This document shows positions 48,317 through 51,553 of a DNA stretch of 51,553 nucleotides, one piece after another. The DNA is taken from the NCBI GenBank assembly GCA_964609625.1, contig CAZSRS010000032.1, positions 1-51,553 on the forward strand, written 5' to 3'. Made by a program: the position numbers and the translations under genes. How positions within the stretch are numbered: position 1 is the first letter of the stretch; every line of letters begins with the position of its first letter. The DNA is from G963674665 sp964609625 (GTDB lineage: Bacteria > Desulfobacterota > Desulfovibrionia > Desulfovibrionales > Desulfovibrionaceae). Under the pieces are notes generated by a model. That model did no database searches and was not told the origin of the DNA. It worked only from the letters and a program-made list of their open reading frames with translations.

Positions 48317-49627
48317 ATGGGTAATCCTTATGTGCAGGAGTACGAGCGCAAGCTCACCACGGCGCAAAGGGCTGTGGAGATCATCGCCGACGGCAGCCAC
48401 CTGATCCACGGCACCACCATCGCCGAACCTCCGGCCCTGCTCAAGGCCATCGCCGATCGTGCCCGAGCGGGTGATCTACGCGACCTGACCGTCTTTTCCT
48501 TCAACCCCCAGCGGCATGCGGCCGAGACCTACCTGCAGCCCGACCTCCTGGACTGCATCTACGCCAAGACGTGGTTCCTCAGTCCCCACGTCCGCAAACT
48601 GGCATCGGCCGGACTTGTACAGTTCATCCCCTGCTATCTGCACCAGGTCCCCAAGTTCATCCGAGAGTACATGAAGGTGGACTGCTGCGTGACCACCGTT
48701 TCGCCCATGGACAAAGCCGGCTTTTTCAGCTTCGGCACCAACAACGACTTCACCACTACGGCGGCCCGCCACGCCAAGCATCTCATTGTCGAAGAGAACA
48801 AATTCATGCCTCGTGTCTTCGGCGATTCCCTGCTGCACATCTCCGAGGTCGACGCGGTGGTCCAGAACCACGTTCCGCTCCCCGAACTGGCGCCGCCGCC
48901 GGCCAAACCACAGGATGAACAGGTGGCCAGGCACATAGCCGAAATCATTCCCGACGGCGCAGTGCTGCAACTGGGCATCGGTACCCTGCCCAACGCCATC
49001 TGCCCGCAGCTACGCAACCATAAGGATCTGGGTATCCACAGTGAACTCTTCGGCCCCGGCATGATGGACCTGATCCTCGCCGGTGTGATCACGGGGCGGC
49101 GCAAGACCCTGCACAATCGCCAACACGTTTTTTCCCTGGCCTACGGGACACAAGAAGTTTTCGACTTCATGGACGACAACCCGACCATGACCAGCTATCC
49201 CTCCGACTATACCATGGACCCCGCCGTCATCGCCCGCAATGACGACATGATCGCCGTGAATTCCATCCTGGAGATCGACCTCACGGGGCAGTGCAACGCC
49301 GAACACCTGGGCGGTTACCAATTCAGCGGCACAGGGGGGCAGTTGGACTTCGTGCGCGGCGCATACGCCGCCAAACGAGGCAAATCCATCATGACCCTCT
49401 ATGCCGCCGCGAAAAACGACACGGTCTCCCGGATCGTACCCCAACTCGCAGCCGGCGCCACAGTGACTACGCCACGCATGGACACCCACTACGTCTGCAC
49501 CGAGTTCGGCATCGTGAACCTCAAACACCGCTCCGTAGGTGAGCGCGCACTGGCCATCATCAGCATCGCTCATCCGAACTTCCGCGACGAACTGCTGCAT
49601 GAGGCCCAAAAAATGCGACTGCTGTAG
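48317..49627 (+). CDS. acetyl-CoA hydrolase/transferase family CoA-transferase
   Basis: A 436-residue class I CoA-transferase of the acetate/butyrate/4-hydroxybutyrate type. The catalytic Glu is in IHSELFGPGMMDL (E243), and the oxyanion-type loop is SGTGGQLDFVRGA. Other family elements are VSPMDKAGFFSFGTN, LQLGIGTLPNAI and TPRMDTHYVCTEFGIVNLKH. A perfect AAGGAGGAGG site precedes ATG 48317. The enzyme moves CoA between acyl-CoA and a carboxylate such as acetate, propionate, succinate or 4-hydroxybutyrate; which one cannot be read from sequence. It stands alone between the kinase (119 bp upstream) and a long gap. Confidence 0.92.
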   Translation: MGNPYVQEYERKLTTAQRAVEIIADGSHLIHGTTIAEPPALLKAIADRARAGDLRDLTVFSFNPQRHAAETYLQPDLLDCIYAKTWFLSPHVRKLASAGLVQFIPCYLHQVPKFIREYMKVDCCVTTVSPMDKAGFFSFGTNNDFTTTAARHAKHLIVEENKFMPRVFGDSLLHISEVDAVVQNHVPLPELAPPPAKPQDEQVARHIAEIIPDGAVLQLGIGTLPNAICPQLRNHKDLGIHSELFGPGMMDLILAGVITGRRKTLHNRQHVFSLAYGTQEVFDFMDDNPTMTSYPSDYTMDPAVIARNDDMIAVNSILEIDLTGQCNAEHLGGYQFSGTGGQLDFVRGAYAAKRGKSIMTLYAAAKNDTVSRIVPQLAAGATVTTPRMDTHYVCTEFGIVNLKHRSVGERALAIISIAHPNFRDELLHEAQKMRLL

Positions 49628-50123
49628 CGGGCTATGAACGCAGCCGTGAAGAGCGCCAGGAGCAATGAACGGGTGGGTTGGGTGAGATAGGGAGTCTTGC
49701 CCTCCTCCCGGTTCCTTATCGCCCCGAGTCACACCCCACGGACCTGCCCGAGCGCGGGGTATCCACGAGAACCATACGCTGGCGCAGGAAAGAACAATGG
49801 CTTTGGATTCGCTCTTTCGCAAGAATGACGCTGTGGTGTGATTGCTGTACAGAAACGTCATCGTATTGCAACTCGTTGTTGCATCGGGGAGCGGGAGCGT
49901 CATCGTCCCGACGACGTTACGATGCTGTCCCTGGGGGGGAGCGGCATCATGCCATCGGAACCATGACACTAACGGTGGAAGCTCCAAGAGGGTGCTTCCG
50001 ACATGGTCTTGCTTTTAAATCACATTTATGAGAAATGCTCACTTCCAGAGGTTGTATGGTGAGTCATTTCCCAGCGTAATGGCAGCAGTTGGAATGTAAA
50101 GTGCGAGGAGTCGAGAATTCAGG
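49628..50123. other. intergenic region without recognisable gene
   Basis: A 496-bp gap. An open frame at 49678-50031 has no ribosome-binding site and a random-looking product rich in Arg/Cys, so I do not call it. Small repeats are visible: TGCAAC-N5-GTTGCA (around 49868) and CGTCATCGT twice about 45 bp apart. No T-tailed terminator was found for the CoA-transferase gene. It may hold the promoter of the SGNH-hydrolase gene; I see no clear one. Confidence 0.5.
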
Positions 50124-51422
50124 ATGAGCGGTACATCCACCCGGCAGTTGGGGCAGGAGGCCCCGCAAGCCGGACATCCTTCCCCACGGTCGAGATTCTT
50201 TTCCAGGTTGGTGAATGTGCTTCTGGTGCTTCTCTCCCTGGCCGTCGCATTGGCCGTGGTCGAGATGTTCTTTCGCGTTCAGGAGAACCAGAGCCGCTCG
50301 CACCCTGATTACGATGACGCCTTCGCCCACGAACTTGGGCCGGGTGGCATGCTCCTGCCCGAATACGAGGCCTTCATGCGCGGGGGGTACGGCGAACCCG
50401 TGCGCTGGCAGATCAACACCCAAGGCTTTCGCAACGATTACGATGTGGCCGGGGGGGCGCACCCAGGCGTGCTGCGTATCCTCTCCATGGGCGACTCCTT
50501 TGCCGCCGGGTATCGTCTGAACCAGGAGGAGACCTACTCCTGGCTCCTGGAGCACGAGCTTTCGCAACGCTTCGGCTCCACGCAGGTTCTGGTGGCGCAT
50601 GTGGGCAGTCCCACCAACGGGCTGTATTATCTGGAAAAGTATGGCGTGGAATTCCTCCCTCAGATTGTACTTCTCGGCCTGACCTTGGGGAACGACATAG
50701 CCGAAATCCATGCCGAGCTGGAAGAAAGGGGGCGATTTCGCATAGAAGCGCTGGGCGATGACCGCCGGGCAATACTTAAGGACAATCCGACCATCGACTA
50801 CCCCTGGGAGTATCAGGACCTGCTGCTGCCCGAACAGAGTCTGAGGCCCAGGGGGCCTTTGTCCGGCGTCTTCAACTGGCTGGATTGGCTGCGCATCTGG
50901 CGCCGCATCAGCGCCCTTTCCTCCGTGCCCCACGCCATCAAGAGCTTCTACAAGGACGGCCTGCTGCGCATCTTTGACCCGGCCAACGGCCTGGGCTTTT
51001 ACCTGGAGTCACCCCCTCCGGTAATCGAGGAGGCCTACCAGCGGCTCTTCACGCTGCTGGAAGCCTACGACGTGTTCTGCCGGAAGCGGGGCATCGTCTT
51101 CGTGCTCGGTGTCTGGCCGCAGCGTTACCAAGTCCAACCCAAGGACTGGGAACTCACCGTGACCCAGTACGGTCTGCGGCCCGAGGCCTTTGACCTTGGG
51201 GCTCCCAACCGACGCATCATGGAATTCTGCCGTGACAAAGGCATCCGCTGCCTTGACCCCACCGAGGCCTTGCGCTCCCACCATCTCGGAACAGGGGCGG
51301 GTCTCTACCTCCCCCTGGGAGACATGCACTGGAACAGCGAGGGCAACCGCGTGGTGGCCGGGGAAGTGTTCGAGGACTTACACGACCTGATCAGGGAACT
51401 GGATCCTTGGTCAGGGCAGTGA
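50124..51422 (+). CDS. membrane-anchored SGNH-hydrolase-like protein
   Basis: A 432-residue protein. A cytoplasmic N-terminus of about 27 residues is followed by one TM (LVNVLLVLLSLAVALAVVEMFF) and an extracytoplasmic domain. SGNH blocks are visible: block I SMGDSFAAGY with nucleophile S125, GNDI as block III, and DMHWNSEGN (Asp-x-x-His-like) as block V. Such proteins include AlgX/AlgJ and O-acetyltransferase or deacetylase partners acting on surface polysaccharides. The precise substrate is unknown. The start has a weak upstream site (AGGATG overlaps the ATG). The gene ends 41 bp before a terminator that also serves the tRNA on the other strand. Confidence 0.85.
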   Translation: MSGTSTRQLGQEAPQAGHPSPRSRFFSRLVNVLLVLLSLAVALAVVEMFFRVQENQSRSHPDYDDAFAHELGPGGMLLPEYEAFMRGGYGEPVRWQINTQGFRNDYDVAGGAHPGVLRILSMGDSFAAGYRLNQEETYSWLLEHELSQRFGSTQVLVAHVGSPTNGLYYLEKYGVEFLPQIVLLGLTLGNDIAEIHAELEERGRFRIEALGDDRRAILKDNPTIDYPWEYQDLLLPEQSLRPRGPLSGVFNWLDWLRIWRRISALSSVPHAIKSFYKDGLLRIFDPANGLGFYLESPPPVIEEAYQRLFTLLEAYDVFCRKRGIVFVLGVWPQRYQVQPKDWELTVTQYGLRPEAFDLGAPNRRIMEFCRDKGIRCLDPTEALRSHHLGTGAGLYLPLGDMHWNSEGNRVVAGEVFEDLHDLIRELDPWSGQ

Positions 51423-51462
51423 TTGACTGCATCCATTCCTTGAATTTTGGGCACGGAAAGTA

Positions 51463-51500
51463 AAAGCCCTTACAGCTGTTAACTGTAAGGGCTTGATTTT
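51463..51500. terminator. bidirectional rho-independent terminator
   Basis: AAGCCCTTACAG (from 51464) pairs with CTGTAAGGGCTT (to 51494) around a 7-nt loop, a 12-bp perfect stem. T-rich tracts lie on both sides (GATTTTCTT on plus; TTTT on minus). It ends the SGNH-like gene and the convergent tRNA. Confidence 0.9.
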
Positions 51501-51502
51501 CT

Positions 51503-51553
51503 TGGTGGGCCGTGCTGGTCTCGAACCAGCGACTCTCTGCTTAAAAGGCAGAT
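51503..51553 (-). tRNA. tRNA-Lys (anticodon UUU), 3' part
   Basis: Read on the minus strand the edge sequence gives the anticodon arm TCTGC-CTTTTAA-GCAGA (anticodon TTT), a variable loop, the T arm CTGGTTCGAGACCAG, acceptor strand ACGGCCC, discriminator A and encoded CCA. The D arm and 5' acceptor strand lie beyond the window. Confidence 0.93.

Noticed and set aside
49678..50031. 117-residue open frame in the long gap
   Set aside because: No ribosome-binding site, and a product rich in Arg and Cys with no domain-like pattern; looks like a chance frame in GC-rich DNA.

Overview
The window looks like chromosomal DNA from a GC-rich, flagellated, Gram-negative anaerobe. My best guess is a sulfate reducer of the Desulfovibrionales (Desulfobacterota). 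The guess rests on the flagellar gene order fliR-flhB-flhA-flhF-flhG-fliA, the very high density of PAS, hybrid and SpoIIE-type signalling proteins, a CGAxxG redox protein, an LPS heptose epimerase, and a LysR regulator with an in-frame UGA that looks like selenocysteine. I ran no database search, so the taxonomy is inference.

Layout. 1-9.6 kb: 5' part of rpsA (minus), a PAS histidine kinase, a small Cys-rich protein, mutL, then a minus-strand run of hldD, a YkgJ-type Cys-cluster protein, a Ser/Thr kinase and a metallophosphoesterase. 9.7-16.5 kb: an OmpR-type response regulator overlapping a histidine kinase with a Pro/Gly/Phe-rich sensor region, a membrane nucleotide-sugar dehydratase, and a REC-GGDEF-EAL protein. 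16.6-18.1 kb: a CGAxxG redox protein diverging from the LysR regulator, with a 25-bp palindrome between them. 18.1-27.6 kb: flagellar export and placement genes (fliR, flhB, flhA, flhF, flhG), fliA, a FliL-like protein and three poorly characterised companions. 27.6-31.2 kb (minus): a TgpA-like transglutaminase, a DUF58 protein, then flaG behind a near-consensus sigma-28 promoter. 31.4-38.3 kb: a small orphan gene, an ECF-type ATPase with bioY, a tandem SagB-like oxidoreductase, a tetR-acyltransferase pair with a repeat operator, and an exported MsrAB. 38.3-46.2 kb (minus): a tightly coupled five-gene signalling operon of two SiaC-like (DUF1987) proteins, two hybrid histidine kinases with HPt domains, and a REC-SpoIIE phosphatase. 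46.5-51.6 kb: another REC-HK-REC kinase, a CoA-transferase, a 496-bp gap, an SGNH-hydrolase-like protein, a terminator and a partial tRNA-Lys(UUU).

The most striking object is the LysR gene at 17184-18092. Codon 198 is TGA. The frame stays open and LysR-like for another 104 codons. A hairpin with a GGUC apical loop sits 22 nt after the TGA, as in bacterial SECIS elements. The TGA lies where many LysR proteins carry Cys and, by my by-eye alignment, where OxyR has its peroxidatic Cys199. I read it as a candidate selenocysteine redox sensor controlling the divergent redox protein. The second system worth attention is the SiaC/hybrid-kinase/phosphatase operon.
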